Source of the DNA: Arthrobacter sp. AL12
Lineage (GTDB): Bacteria > Actinomycetota > Actinomycetes > Actinomycetales > Micrococcaceae
Assembly (NCBI RefSeq): GCF_029960645.1
Contig: NZ_JASBQY010000002.1
Location: forward strand, 286,659 to 350,658
DNA: 64,000 bases
Reading direction: 5' to 3'
Each line of letters starts with the position of its first letter. The first letter of the stretch is position 1. Below, piece by piece: positions 39,977 to 48,754 of this stretch. The notes under the pieces were generated by a model, which saw only the letters and a list, made by a program, of their open reading frames with translations, had not been told where the DNA came from and ran no database searches. The position numbers and the translations under genes are program-made.

Positions 39977-40987
39977 TCACACCCGGACCAGGGGCAGCAG
40001 GCCTTCGAGCAGCTTTGGCCCGAACCCGTCCACCGCATCGAGTTCCTCAACCCGCCGGAAGTCACCGTGCTGCTTGCGCCAGTCCACGATCCGTTGGGCC
40101 AGCACTGGGCCCACCCGAGGGAGGGCGGCCAGTTCCTCGGCGCCGGCCGTGTTCAGGTTTATCTTTCCCCCTGCGGGAGGGGAGCCGCTCCCCGGGCTTC
40201 CCCGGGCGCCCGCGCCACCCACCGGGGCGGACGCGGCCGGCACGGTTTCACCCTGCCGCGGCACCACGACCTGCTGCCCGTCCTCGAGGACGGCCGCGAG
40301 ATTGAGCTGGTCCGGGTCTGCGCCAGGGGCACCGCCTCCGGCCGCCGCGATGGCCTCGTGCAGGCGGCTTCCCCGCCGCAGCTCCACGATGCCGGCCCGG
40401 ACAACCGCTCCGGCCACATGCACGATGATGCTGTCGTGGCTGTCCGCTCCGCCTCCGCTTTGCCCTCCACCTCCGCCGCCTCCGCCTCCGCTGTTGCCGT
40501 TGCCGTTGCCGCCGCTGTTGCCGTTGCCGCCGCTGTTGCCGTTGCCGTTGCCGTTGCCGTTGCCATTGCCATTGCCATTGCCATTGCCATTGCCGGGGGA
40601 ATTCTCCGGGACGGCTGACGGTCCTCTTTCAGGTTCCGGATCCTCTGCTCTGCTGGCTTCCGTTGGGTTGATGGAACTGAGCGGACTGACCTCTGCTGTG
40701 ACGTTCGCCGCCTGCCACCAGAACCAGCAGAGGAACACTGTGGCCAGCAGGCACAGCAACGCCGCCGCACGGCGCCCGGTGCGCCACCTGATCCGGGGGT
40801 TGCGGACCGGCGACGGGTCCGGAGCGGGGTCATGCTGCCTCCCGGGACTTGACACGAAGGGCGGCCCGTCGAGCAGGCCCGTTCCGGCGTCAGGACGAAC
40901 AGTGCCCGGACGAACTGCGGCCGCCAGCCTGCGGTCGGCGCTACCCGGTTCGGCACCGGGCGGGTCTCCAGGATTGTGGCGCGGCAT
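39977..40987 (-). CDS. comEA: ComEA-type DNA-binding protein with Gly-Asn repeat spacer
   Basis: 336 aa. Membrane-anchored DNA receptor for transformation. One membrane helix (about 75-93, AALLCLLATVFLCWFWWQA), then a spacer made of repeated Gly-Asn and poly-Gly (about 132-178), an SLBB domain (IVHVAGAVVRAGIVELRRGSRLHEAIAAAGG) and a C-terminal helix-hairpin-helix pair (INLNTAGAEELAALPRVGPVLAQRIVDWRKQHGDFRRVEELDAVDGFGPKLL). The start is the ATG at 40987, six bases after TAGGAT. comEC follows at once. The repeat spacer is encoded by tandem hexamers and may vary in length. Confidence 0.92.
   Translation of the reverse strand: MPRHNPGDPPGAEPGSADRRLAAAVRPGTVRPDAGTGLLDGPPFVSSPGRQHDPAPDPSPVRNPRIRWRTGRRAAALLCLLATVFLCWFWWQAANVTAEVSPLSSINPTEASRAEDPEPERGPSAVPENSPGNGNGNGNGNGNGNGNGNGNSGGNGNSGGNGNGNSGGGGGGGGGQSGGGADSHDSIIVHVAGAVVRAGIVELRRGSRLHEAIAAAGGGAPGADPDQLNLAAVLEDGQQVVVPRQGETVPAASAPVGGAGARGSPGSGSPPAGGKINLNTAGAEELAALPRVGPVLAQRIVDWRKQHGDFRRVEELDAVDGFGPKLLEGLLPLVRV
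40491..40596. repeat. hexanucleotide tandem repeat inside comEA
   Basis: On the coding (minus) strand the hexamers GGCAAT, then GGCAAC, repeat with a few GGCGGC interruptions and encode (Gly-Asn)n. The GGCAAT block is perfect for about five copies. A 6-bp unit changes length without a frameshift. It is bordered by poly-Gly codons. Confidence 0.9.
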
Positions 40988-40993
40988 GCGCCC

Positions 40994-40999
40994 ATCCTA
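40994..40999 (-). promoter_or_regulatory. -10 box for leaderless transcription of comEA
   Basis: TAGGAT on the minus strand, then six bases (GGGCGC) and the ATG at 40987. It would give comEA-comEC their own promoter independent of degV. Confidence 0.5.
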
Positions 41000-41039
41000 C
41001 GAAGCTCCGGGCACTCGGTTCAGGGGCTGTGGGTCCTAT

Positions 41040-41145
41040 GTGGATAGCGGGAGACCGCCGGGCAAGGCCAACGGGTCTTGAGTGGATAGCAGGAGACCAC
41101 CGGGCAGGGCCAACGGGTCTTGAGTGGATAGCGCGAAACAGCGGG
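41040..41145. repeat. 42-bp tandem repeat between degV and comEA
   Basis: Two full units beginning GTGGATAGC at 41040 and 41082, and a third partial unit from 41124, period 42 bp. Units 1 and 2 differ at a few positions (GCGGGAGACCGCC versus GCAGGAGACCACC). They lie in the intergenic stretch between the degV stop and the comEA start. No spacer-repeat pattern, so not CRISPR. Confidence 0.85.
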
Positions 41146-41166
41146 ATACAGCTATGGCGCGCCGGA

Positions 41167-42165
41167 CTATGGCGGGCCGGGGATGTCCGTGGCTGCCGGG
41201 GTGCTGCTCTCCCCCACGATAACTGCCAGAACACCAAGTCCGGCATGGGCCGCCAGCACGGCCGGAAGGGCACTGATCTGGACAGGCGCACAGCCGGGGA
41301 CCGCTTCGGCCAGCTGCGCCGCGAGCTGTTCCGCCTCGGCCGGGTTGCCGAAATGGTGGACGGCGAACCGGGCCTGCCCCGGGGGCCGGCCGGCGGCGTC
41401 GGCCACAACGATCTCCTGAAGCCGGGCGATGGCCTTCGTTGCCGACCGCACCTTCTCCAGCGGAACGACTTTGCCGTCCTCCACCGCGAGGATGGGCTTG
41501 ATCGAGAACATGGTCCCCCAGAGCGATGCCGCGGCGCCGATCCGCCCCCCACGGCGCAGCTGTTCCAGGCTCGGGACGTAGAAGTACACCTTGGTGCTGG
41601 CGAGTCCATGCTCGGCGAACGCGCGCACGTCGGCCGCGGCCGCACCGTCCGCCGCCGCGGCGACGGCGCCCTGGACACCCATCCCCTGCGCCATGCCGAC
41701 GGTGCGCGAGTCCAAGACCTCCACCGGGATGTCCACGCGGGCGGCGGCGAGCCGGGCGGAGTCCACCGTTCCGGACAGTTCCCCGGAAATATGGAGCGAG
41801 ACGACGGACTCAAAGCCGTTGCGCTGGGCCGCAAGGTACGCCTGTTCAAACTGTCCGGGTGAAGGGCGCGAGGTCTTGACGGGCCTGCCGCTGGCAAGGG
41901 CCAGGGCGATCGTCTCGGCGATGTCGTCCTCGCCCTCGCCGTAGATTTCCGCCCCCACCATCACCGGCATCGGGACGACCGTCAGCCGCCCGTCGGCGGA
42001 GACGGCATGGACCCAGTCGGCCGGCAGCGCCGCGGCCGAGTCCGTGACGACGGCAGTCCGCACGACGGCGGCGGGGCCGACTGCCGGGCCTTCCGCGGAC
42101 GGTTTGGTCTGCCGGAGCCCGCTGAGGCGCTCCTTCAGCCATCCTGCGGGGTCGCGGTGGGGCAC
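41167..42165 (-). CDS. DegV family fatty-acid-binding protein
   Basis: 332 aa. Two-domain DegV/FakB-type protein binding a fatty acid; FakB proteins present it to the kinase FakA. The N-terminal domain has AVVTDSAAALPADW and KTSRPSPGQFEQAY (conserved TSXPS); the C-terminal part has FYVPSLEQLRRGGRIG and SIKPILAVEDGKV, both typical. The start is GTG with AGGAGG six bases upstream. No FakA kinase gene is nearby, so the partner is unknown. Confidence 0.9.
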   Translation of the reverse strand: MPHRDPAGWLKERLSGLRQTKPSAEGPAVGPAAVVRTAVVTDSAAALPADWVHAVSADGRLTVVPMPVMVGAEIYGEGEDDIAETIALALASGRPVKTSRPSPGQFEQAYLAAQRNGFESVVSLHISGELSGTVDSARLAAARVDIPVEVLDSRTVGMAQGMGVQGAVAAAADGAAAADVRAFAEHGLASTKVYFYVPSLEQLRRGGRIGAAASLWGTMFSIKPILAVEDGKVVPLEKVRSATKAIARLQEIVVADAAGRPPGQARFAVHHFGNPAEAEQLAAQLAEAVPGCAPVQISALPAVLAAHAGLGVLAVIVGESSTPAATDIPGPP

Positions 42166-42245
42166 GAAGGACCTCCTGCTGTCTGCACGCTGACGGACTT
42201 GCGGTATCGGCCAGCCGCCGGGGGGAACCGGCGGCCGGCTCCCGG

Positions 42246-44801
42246 TTAGGCCGGGACGATATTGACCAGCTTAGGTGCCCGGACGATCACCGTGCGGATC
42301 CCACGGCCGTCGAGGGCTCGCTGGACGTTTTCCGACGCCAGGGCCAGTTCCCGCAGTTCGTCCTCGCTGATCTCCGGCGAGACTTCCAGCCGGTCCCGGA
42401 CCTTGCCCTGGACCTGGACGACGGCGGTCACCGTGTCCTGGACCAGGAGGGCCGCGTCATGCGCCGGCCAGCCGGCGTTGGCCACTGAGGCGGGATGTCC
42501 CAGCACGTTCCAGAGGTCCTCGGCCGTGTACGGAGCGAAGAGGCTCAGGATAACCGCCACGGTCTCCACGGCTTCACGGACCGCCGGATCGGCGCCGCCC
42601 GCTCCGCCGGCTGCGTCAATAGTCTTACGCGTCGCGTTGACCAGTTCCATCAGCTTCGCCACGACCACGTTGAACTTGTTGTGGTCCAGCAGGGCTTCCG
42701 CGTCTGCGATCGTGCGGTGTGTGACGGCACGCAGGGCACGGTCCCCCGCAGCAAAGTCGGCGCCGGGGGCGCTGGTGACGTCCCGGCCCAGGCGCCAGGC
42801 GCGGGCCAGGAACTTCGCGGAGCCCGACGGCGAGACGTCGGCCCAGTCGACGTCGTCCTCCGGCGGGGAGGCGAAGATCATGGTGAGCCGGACGGCGTCG
42901 ACGCCGTACTTGTCCAGCTGTTCACTCAGGTCAACGCCGTTGCCCAGGGACTTGCTCATGGCCTTGCCGCCGTTGAGTACCTGGCCCTGGTTCAGCAGCG
43001 CGCTGAACGGCTCGTCTGCGTCGATCATGCCCAGGTCGTGGATGACCTTGGTGAAGAACCGCGCGTAGAGAAGGTGCAGGATGGCGTGCTCCACGCCGCC
43101 CACGTACTGCCCGACCGGCATCCAGTCGTTGATTTTCTCCGGATCGAACGGGCCCTCTGTGTACTGCGGCGAGACGAAGCGCAGGAAATACCAGGACGAG
43201 TCCACGAAGGTGTCCATGGTGTCCGTGTCGCGCTTGGCCGGACTGTGGCAGCTGGGGCACTCCACGTTGACCCAGCTTTCGACGGCGGCCAGCGGTGACG
43301 TTCCCTTCGGGGACAGGTCCTCGCCGCGCAGGTCGGCCGGCAGGGTGACAGGCAGCTGTTCGTCCGGGACCGGGACCTCCCCGCAGGCCGGGCAGTGGAT
43401 GATCGGGATCGGGGTGCCCCAGAAACGCTGCCGGCTGAGCAGCCAGTCGCGCAGGCGGAAGTTCACGAATTTCTCGCCCGTGCCCTGCTGCTCCAGGATC
43501 CCGATGGCGGCCGGAATCGCCTCTGCCTTGGGCAGGCCGTCCAGGGCACCGGAGTTGATCAGGGTTCCCTCGCCGGAGGTCGCCGTGCCGCTCACGGCGG
43601 GGTCCTCCTCGCCGGTGTCCAACACCGCCCGCACGGGCAGGTCGAAGGTCCGGGCGAAGTCGAGGTCGCGCTGGTCGTGGGCCGGGACGGCCATGATGGC
43701 GCCGGTACCATAGTCCGCCAGCACGTAGTCGGCCGCCCAGACGGGCAGCTTCTCGCCGTTGAGCGGGTTGATGGCGTACCGGCCGGTGAAGACACCGGTC
43801 TTTTCCCGCTCAGTGGACTGGCGTTCGATTTCCGAGAGCGCCTTGACCTGCTCACGGTACGCGTCCAGGGCGGCGGCGTGTTCCTCGGTGACCAGTTCGA
43901 CGGCGATCGGCGCGTCCGCGGCAACGACGAAGAACGTCGCGCCGTACAGGGTGTCGGGGCGGGTGGTGAACACCGCCACGTCCATGGCGGGCTTGCCGCC
44001 GTCGGCCTCGATCACGAAGGTGACGTGCGCGCCCTCGGACCGTCCGATCCAGTTCTTCTGCATGGCCAGAACCCGTTCGGGCCAGTGGCCGCGCAGTTCG
44101 TCCATGTCATCGAGCAGCCGGTCGGCGTAGTCGGTGATCTTGAAGTACCACTGGTTCAGTGATTTCTTGGTGACCGGGGTGCCGCAGCGCTCACAGGCAC
44201 CGTTGACCACCTGTTCGTTGGCCAGCACGGTCTGGTCCGTGGGGCACCAGTTGACCGGGGAATTCTTGCGGTAGGCCAGGCCGCGGTCGTGGAAGCGCTT
44301 GAAGAGCCACTGCGTCCAGCGGTAGTACTCCGGGTCGGAGGTGTGGATCCGGCGGGACCAGTCGGCGGAAATGGCGTAGCGTTTGAACGACGCCGCCTGG
44401 GTGTCGATGTTGGCATACGTCCACTCGCTGGGGTGGGCATTGCGTTTGATGGCCGCGTTCTCGGCGGGCAGCCCGAAAGAATCCCAGCCGATCGGGTGCA
44501 GCACGTCGTAGCCCTGCTGGCGCAGGTAACGCGCGACGACGTCTCCCATGGCGAACGCCTCGGCGTGGCCCATGTGGAGATCTCCGGAGGGGTACGGGAA
44601 CATGTCCAGCACGTACCGCCGTTCCTTCGACCCGTCATCGACGGGGGTGAAGACCTTGAGGTCTTCCCAGACCTGCGGCCACTTGGCTTCAATGGCCGCG
44701 AAGCTGTAGGCACCCTCTTCAGGGGTCTCCGCTGCGACTGCTGGTGTTCCGGTCTCTGTCTCCGGCTGAACGCTCAATGCTGGCCTCTTCTGTTCTGTCA
44801 A
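42246..44801 (-). CDS. leuS: leucyl-tRNA synthetase
   Basis: 851 aa. Class I synthetase charging tRNA-Leu. The HIGH-type motif is [20 protein letters not shown] appears as [16 protein letters not shown]. The editing domain (about 230-430) and zinc-like CXXC segments ([16 protein letters not shown]) are visible. The start is TTG at 44801. A 200-base transcribed leader precedes it, with a tiny Leu-rich peptide (MRANLLLS) and an intrinsic terminator, so synthesis should rise when charged tRNA-Leu falls. Confidence 0.95.
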   Translation of the reverse strand: MTEQKRPALSVQPETETGTPAVAAETPEEGAYSFAAIEAKWPQVWEDLKVFTPVDDGSKERRYVLDMFPYPSGDLHMGHAEAFAMGDVVARYLRQQGYDVLHPIGWDSFGLPAENAAIKRNAHPSEWTYANIDTQAASFKRYAISADWSRRIHTSDPEYYRWTQWLFKRFHDRGLAYRKNSPVNWCPTDQTVLANEQVVNGACERCGTPVTKKSLNQWYFKITDYADRLLDDMDELRGHWPERVLAMQKNWIGRSEGAHVTFVIEADGGKPAMDVAVFTTRPDTLYGATFFVVAADAPIAVELVTEEHAAALDAYREQVKALSEIERQSTEREKTGVFTGRYAINPLNGEKLPVWAADYVLADYGTGAIMAVPAHDQRDLDFARTFDLPVRAVLDTGEEDPAVSGTATSGEGTLINSGALDGLPKAEAIPAAIGILEQQGTGEKFVNFRLRDWLLSRQRFWGTPIPIIHCPACGEVPVPDEQLPVTLPADLRGEDLSPKGTSPLAAVESWVNVECPSCHSPAKRDTDTMDTFVDSSWYFLRFVSPQYTEGPFDPEKINDWMPVGQYVGGVEHAILHLLYARFFTKVIHDLGMIDADEPFSALLNQGQVLNGGKAMSKSLGNGVDLSEQLDKYGVDAVRLTMIFASPPEDDVDWADVSPSGSAKFLARAWRLGRDVTSAPGADFAAGDRALRAVTHRTIADAEALLDHNKFNVVVAKLMELVNATRKTIDAAGGAGGADPAVREAVETVAVILSLFAPYTAEDLWNVLGHPASVANAGWPAHDAALLVQDTVTAVVQVQGKVRDRLEVSPEISEDELRELALASENVQRALDGRGIRTVIVRAPKLVNIVPA

Positions 44802-44903
44802 GCCTTATGTTCCGTCAAGTCTTGTACCGCAAATCACTCAGGCGGCGGCTACTGTCCTGCCACGCCTGCTCCCCTGTCAGCCGTCTGCGCAAAAGGGTCC
44901 AGA

Positions 44904-44933
44904 CACACAAAAGCCCCTCGACACGGAGGGGCT
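44904..44933 (-). terminator. intrinsic terminator in the leuS leader (attenuator)
   Basis: On the minus strand AGCCCCTC-CGTGTC-GAGGGGCT is followed by TTTGTGTG. It lies between the MRANLLLS peptide and leuS. Between the peptide and this stem, CTCGG-ATAG-CCGAG and TATCC...GGATA can form competing hairpins, as an attenuator requires. Confidence 0.8.
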
Positions 44934-44973
44934 GCCGCTCGGCTATCCGAGTTCTCGTCGGGATACCGGGCGG

Positions 44974-45000
44974 CTAGCTAAGCAGGAGGTTCGCACGCAT
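44974..45000 (-). CDS. leuS leader peptide MRANLLLS
   Basis: ATG CGT GCG AAC CTC CTG CTT AGC TAG: eight residues, three of them consecutive leucines, followed within about 75 bases by an intrinsic terminator and then leuS. The ATG lies six bases after TAAAGT, so translation is probably leaderless. The opening residues mirror the leuA leader (VRAELLLLS). This arrangement fits transcription attenuation: stalling at the Leu codons would favour an antiterminator. Recognised from the sequence; not tested. Confidence 0.8.
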   Translation of the reverse strand: MRANLLLS

Positions 45001-45006
45001 ACCTCT

Positions 45007-45012
45007 ACTTTA
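45007..45012 (-). promoter_or_regulatory. -10 box of the leuS leader transcript
   Basis: TAAAGT on the minus strand followed by AGAGGT and the leader ATG. Spacing is identical to the leuA leader promoter. Confidence 0.65.
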
Positions 45013-45248
45013 GCGCCTCGGGCTGCATCCCGGGGAAACTGCGCAGCTCGGAGCCTGGCGGAAACCGGACCTGCGGGCCAGAGGTGCGGCGCGGCCCCCG
45101 GACACCGCATCGTAGACCAAATTGTTATAAACGCACCACTCGGAAGGAAATCCGGTACTTACTCCGGCAAGGGTGACGTCGCCGGGTCCTCAGCGCCATC
45201 AAAATGAAGTACGTGAGACATCAACTTGCGGAATTTCTCCCGGTCTGT

Positions 45249-45320
45249 CCGAGTAAATTCTAAGCTTCTGTCTGAGTAATTTTTCCGCCCTTCCGAGTAG
45301 TTTTGCTGTGATCCCGAGTA
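45249..45320 (+). repeat. four direct repeats at helical spacing upstream of the RND operon
   Basis: CCGAGTA, CTGAGTA, CCGAGTA and CCGAGTA begin at 45249, 45272, 45293 and 45314. The spacing (23, 21, 21 bp) is about two DNA turns, so all face the same side of the helix. Flanking bases are partly conserved (TCTGT before the first two; AATT or TTTT after three). They look like an array of regulator binding sites. Confidence 0.7.
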
Positions 45321-45338
45321 TCCGGATCTCCCCCGTTT

Positions 45339-45368
45339 AAAGTTTGTCGTCTACTGGAAATAAACTTT
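45339..45368. repeat. AAAGTTT/AAACTTT inverted repeat, possible RND promoter region
   Basis: Perfect 7-bp arms at 45339-45345 and 45362-45368 with a 16-base interval. TAAACT (45361-45366) in the right arm fits a -10 box, so the repeat may be an operator over the promoter. Confidence 0.45.
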
Positions 45369-45428
45369 CAGGTTCCGCGTTTCCGGGCGAATTCTGCCAC
45401 CTTGCCAAACCGTGTCGGGAGGGCCACT

Positions 45429-45575
45429 ATGCACTCAAGACCCCTGGGGGATTCCACAAACAGGTCTCGGACTGAGGAGCCCGACATGTTTTGTTTGTGC
45501 AGTGCTGTCACTCCACAAAGCTGGAAGCTGACCGAGCGCTCCGGCGTCACGGGCAGCAACCTGGAATCGGATTAG
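45429..45575 (+). CDS. 48-residue peptide upstream of and coupled to the first RND gene
   Basis: ATG at 45429 with GGGAGGG five bases upstream, one of the strongest ribosome sites in the window; stop TAG at 45573-45575, two bases before the ATG of the first RND permease, which itself lacks a clear ribosome site. The peptide is polar and charged, with a CLC pair of cysteines near residues 22-24 and a tryptophan at 32. There is no membrane segment or known family. It could be a coupled leader peptide, a metal or redox sensor, or a small component of the transporter. Function unknown. Confidence 0.6.
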   Translation: MHSRPLGDSTNRSRTEEPDMFCLCSAVTPQSWKLTERSGVTGSNLESD

Positions 45576-45577
45576 CC

Positions 45578-48500
45578 ATGTTTGGCTGGATAACCCGGTT
45601 TAGTCTGCAGTTCCGGATCCTGGTGCTCGCTCTCGCTGCCGGACTCATCACCTTCGGCGTTATTAACGTTCCACGCATGGCAGTGGACACAATGCCCGAA
45701 TTCGCCCCCGCGCAAGTCGAAATTCAGACAGAGGCCCTGGGCCTTTCCGCTGTCGAAGTTGAACAGCTCATTACCGCCCCGATGGAAGCCGACCTCCTCA
45801 ATGGGGTGGCCTGGCTGGACGAGATCCGATCGAAATCCGTTCCGGGGATGTCCTCGATTGAACTCGTTTTCGAGCCGGGCACGGACCTCCTTCGTGCCCG
45901 TCAGCTTGTGGCGGAACGGATGACCCAGGCGCACGCCCTGCCAAACGTGTCGTCTCCGCCGCTCATCATGCAACCGATGTCCTCCACCAGCCGTGTGCTG
46001 ATGGTCCGGTTGAACTCGAAGCAGCTTTCGGGCATCGAGATGTCCGTCCTGGCGCGGTGGAAGGTCAAGCCGCGGCTGATCGGCATCCCTGGCGTGGCGA
46101 ACGTGTCCATCTGGGGCCAGCGTGAACAACAGCTGCAGGTGGAGGTCACTCCCACCCAGTTGCGCGACAGGGGAATCACCCTGGAGCAAATCATCAAGAC
46201 CACCGGTAATGCCGTCTGGGTCTCGCCGTTGAGTTTCCTTGAGGCCTCGACACCGGGCACCGGCGGTTTCGTAGAGTCGCCCAGCCAGCGCTTGGGCATC
46301 CAGCACGTCCTTCCGATCCGCACTCCCGCGGATTTGGCCAAGGTAAGTGTGGAGGACGCAACCCAGCCGATGCTCCTCGGTGACATCGCCCAGGTCAAGG
46401 AAGACCATCAGCCCCTGATCGGCGACGCCGTCGTCGGGCAGGATGCGGGCCTCATGCTGGTTGTTGAGAAGTTCCCGGGCACCAGCACGGTGGACGTGAC
46501 CCGCGACGTCGAGGCAGCCCTGAAGGACATGGAACCTGGCCTCACCGGCATCACGATCGACACCAGCGTGTTCCGTCCCGCCACTGCCGTTCAGGACACC
46601 GTGGACGGTCTCGGTATCGCGCTGCTGCTTAGCCTCCTGATCGCGGTGGCGCTTTTCTGGCTCCTCTTCCGTTCCTGGCGGGTCGCTGTGATCGCTCTGG
46701 TGGCCCTCACGGCGACGGTCATGACGGCGGCCGTGGTGCTCTACGCGCAAGACGCGACGCTGAACATCACGATTATGCTCGGCATTCTGCTCGGCGTTTC
46801 CGTGATCGTGGGCGACGTAGTGGAGGACGTCCAGGCACAGCGCCGCAGGCCCCTGACCACCGTGGCCACGGAAACCGATGCAACTTTGAGGTCCCGCATC
46901 ACCAACGTGACCCGCGGCATCCGCACTCCGCTCTTCCACGCCTCACTCATCATGCTGGTCGCCCTTATTCCGACACTGTTTGTCACCGGTGTCGGCGGCT
47001 CGTTCTTCCAGCCGCTCTTCTGGTCGTTGGCGCTTGCCCTCGCCGCCGGGTTGCTCGTTGGCCTGTCGGTGACGCCGGTGCTGGCCCAGATGCTCCTGCC
47101 CCGGGACACCGCAACCCGCCCGGAGTCTCCTACCGCCGGACGTGCTGGCGCCTACTTCGGCCGGGCGCTGGACAGCGCCCGTTCCCGCCGCGCCCTCAGT
47201 CTGGTCGCTGTTGCCGTCATCGGGGTGCTCGGCCTCGCCGCCGGATCCCAACTGATCGCCAACCGGCCGCTCATTCCCACCCTGCCGGACAGGACCCTGC
47301 TGGTGCAGTGGGACAGCGCGGCCGGCACGTCTACTGATGAGGTACGCCGGGTCGCATCCAAAGCCTCAGATGAGCTGCGGGCCCTGCCTGGTGTATCCGG
47401 CGTTGGCGGCCACATCGGCCGCGCCATCTCCTCGGACCAGGTTGTCGGGAACAATTCAGCCGAACTCTGGGTGTCCATTGCCGCCGATGCCGACTTCAGT
47501 GCAACCGAGCAGGCAGTCCGGGACGTTGTCCAGGGCTACCCGGGTATCGCCCACAATGTCTCGAACTACTCACAGCAGGAGGTCGGCGATGTGCGCAGCA
47601 GCATGGAGCCGGGCTTTGCGGTCCGGGTTTACGGGACGGACATGCCCATCCTGCGCGAAAAGGCCGAAGAGGTTCGGCAGGCACTTGCGAACATCAGCGG
47701 CGTACAGAACCCGACCGTCAAAGCCGCGGCCATGACTCCGATCGTTGAGGTGGAAGTCAACCTCGAGGCAGCACAGAGGGTCGGCATCAAGCCAGGCGAC
47801 GCCAGGCGTGCCGCGGCCACGCTGATGCAGGGCATCATCGTCGGCAACCTCTTCGAACAACAGAAGGTGTTTGAAGTGGTCGTACGCGGGGCGCTTAGCG
47901 TCAGGGATGACCTGACGAGCATCCGTGAGCTGCTCCTGGACACCCCCAGCGGGGGCCATGTCCAGCTGGGTGAAATCGCCGCGGTCCGGATGGTTCCCAA
48001 TGAAGTAGTCATCGAGCACGATTCCACCTCGCGGCGGATCGACGTGGTGGCCGACGTCACCGGGCGGCCCCTGGCCGATGTCCAGCGCGATATTGAAGCG
48101 GCAATAAAGCAAATTCAGTTCCCGCTTGAATACCACGCGGAGATTCCCGCGAAGTACAGCGAACTGCGCGCGGCCGACACGGTGGTGCTCTGGCTTGCAG
48201 CGGCCGCCCTGGTGGGCATACTGCTGCTGCTTCAGACCGCAGTGCGGAGCTGGAAGCTGGCCCTGGCCCTCTTCCTGTCATTGCCGGCGGCGCTTGCCGG
48301 CGCGGCCGTGGCCGCGTGGATCGGTGCGTCTTCGGTCTCCTGGCTCTCACTGACCGCCATGGCTGCGGTGCTGGGCATCGCTGCCCGCAACGCGGTTCTG
48401 TTGTCAGCCCGTGCGGATGAGCTATGGCGCTCCGCGCCCCAGACGTCACGGGCGGAGGTCGTCATGGCGGCGGCCCGCGACCGGGTCTCCCCGGTCCTGA

Positions 48501-48754
48501 AGTCAGCCCTGATCACCGTGCTCATCCTGATTCCGCCCGCGTTGTTGGGCGGCAGCGTCGGGCAGGCCCTGGTCGTTCCGATGCTGCTGATCATTGCGGG
48601 CGGACTCATCACCACGACGCTTGTGGGGCTGTTGGTGTTCCCTCTCCTGACCCTTTGGTTCGGTCCCCAGACCGCCCCGGAAGAGTGGTCGGAGGTCTAC
48701 GACTCGGAAATCCCCGTTCAGCCCGATTTGCAGGAAAAGGTGGAAGCAAAATGA
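45578..48754 (+). CDS. RND efflux permease (CusA/CzcA-like), first subunit
   Basis: 1058 aa. RND-superfamily proton-driven exporter: an N-terminal helix (FRILVLALAAGLITFGVINVP), a large extracytoplasmic porter loop (DTMPEFAPAQVEIQTEALGLSAVEVEQLITAPME is family-typical), helices 2-6, a second porter loop, helix 8, and helices 9-12. Organisation resembles heavy-metal RND pumps. Helix 4 is odd: VGDVVEDVQAQRR stands where the family has VDDAIIDVEN or similar, so the first Asp and the Glu of the relay are Gly and Gln. It overlaps the next gene by ATGA. Substrate unknown. RND pumps of this class are uncommon in Gram-positives. Confidence 0.85.
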   Translation: MFGWITRFSLQFRILVLALAAGLITFGVINVPRMAVDTMPEFAPAQVEIQTEALGLSAVEVEQLITAPMEADLLNGVAWLDEIRSKSVPGMSSIELVFEPGTDLLRARQLVAERMTQAHALPNVSSPPLIMQPMSSTSRVLMVRLNSKQLSGIEMSVLARWKVKPRLIGIPGVANVSIWGQREQQLQVEVTPTQLRDRGITLEQIIKTTGNAVWVSPLSFLEASTPGTGGFVESPSQRLGIQHVLPIRTPADLAKVSVEDATQPMLLGDIAQVKEDHQPLIGDAVVGQDAGLMLVVEKFPGTSTVDVTRDVEAALKDMEPGLTGITIDTSVFRPATAVQDTVDGLGIALLLSLLIAVALFWLLFRSWRVAVIALVALTATVMTAAVVLYAQDATLNITIMLGILLGVSVIVGDVVEDVQAQRRRPLTTVATETDATLRSRITNVTRGIRTPLFHASLIMLVALIPTLFVTGVGGSFFQPLFWSLALALAAGLLVGLSVTPVLAQMLLPRDTATRPESPTAGRAGAYFGRALDSARSRRALSLVAVAVIGVLGLAAGSQLIANRPLIPTLPDRTLLVQWDSAAGTSTDEVRRVASKASDELRALPGVSGVGGHIGRAISSDQVVGNNSAELWVSIAADADFSATEQAVRDVVQGYPGIAHNVSNYSQQEVGDVRSSMEPGFAVRVYGTDMPILREKAEEVRQALANISGVQNPTVKAAAMTPIVEVEVNLEAAQRVGIKPGDARRAAATLMQGIIVGNLFEQQKVFEVVVRGALSVRDDLTSIRELLLDTPSGGHVQLGEIAAVRMVPNEVVIEHDSTSRRIDVVADVTGRPLADVQRDIEAAIKQIQFPLEYHAEIPAKYSELRAADTVVLWLAAAALVGILLLLQTAVRSWKLALALFLSLPAALAGAAVAAWIGASSVSWLSLTAMAAVLGIAARNAVLLSARADELWRSAPQTSRAEVVMAAARDRVSPVLKSALITVLILIPPALLGGSVGQALVVPMLLIIAGGLITTTLVGLLVFPLLTLWFGPQTAPEEWSEVYDSEIPVQPDLQEKVEAK

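Larger units (their letters stand above)
45013..45428. other. AT-richer intergenic region before the RND operon
   Basis: About 415 bp with no gene. From about 45120 the DNA is visibly richer in A and T than its surroundings (for example around 45240-45370), unlike the rest of the window. It holds four direct YCGAGTA-type repeats and an AAAGTTT/AAACTTT inverted repeat, described separately. It marks the left edge of an accessory-looking block. Confidence 0.6.

Noticed and set aside
41040..41145. Possible CRISPR array
   Set aside because: Units are contiguous 42-bp tandem repeats without unique spacers, and no cas genes are present.
45491..45577. Upstream extension of the first RND permease to TTG 45491
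   Set aside because: The extra residues do not resemble RND N-termini and there is no ribosome site; ATG 45578 gives the expected start.
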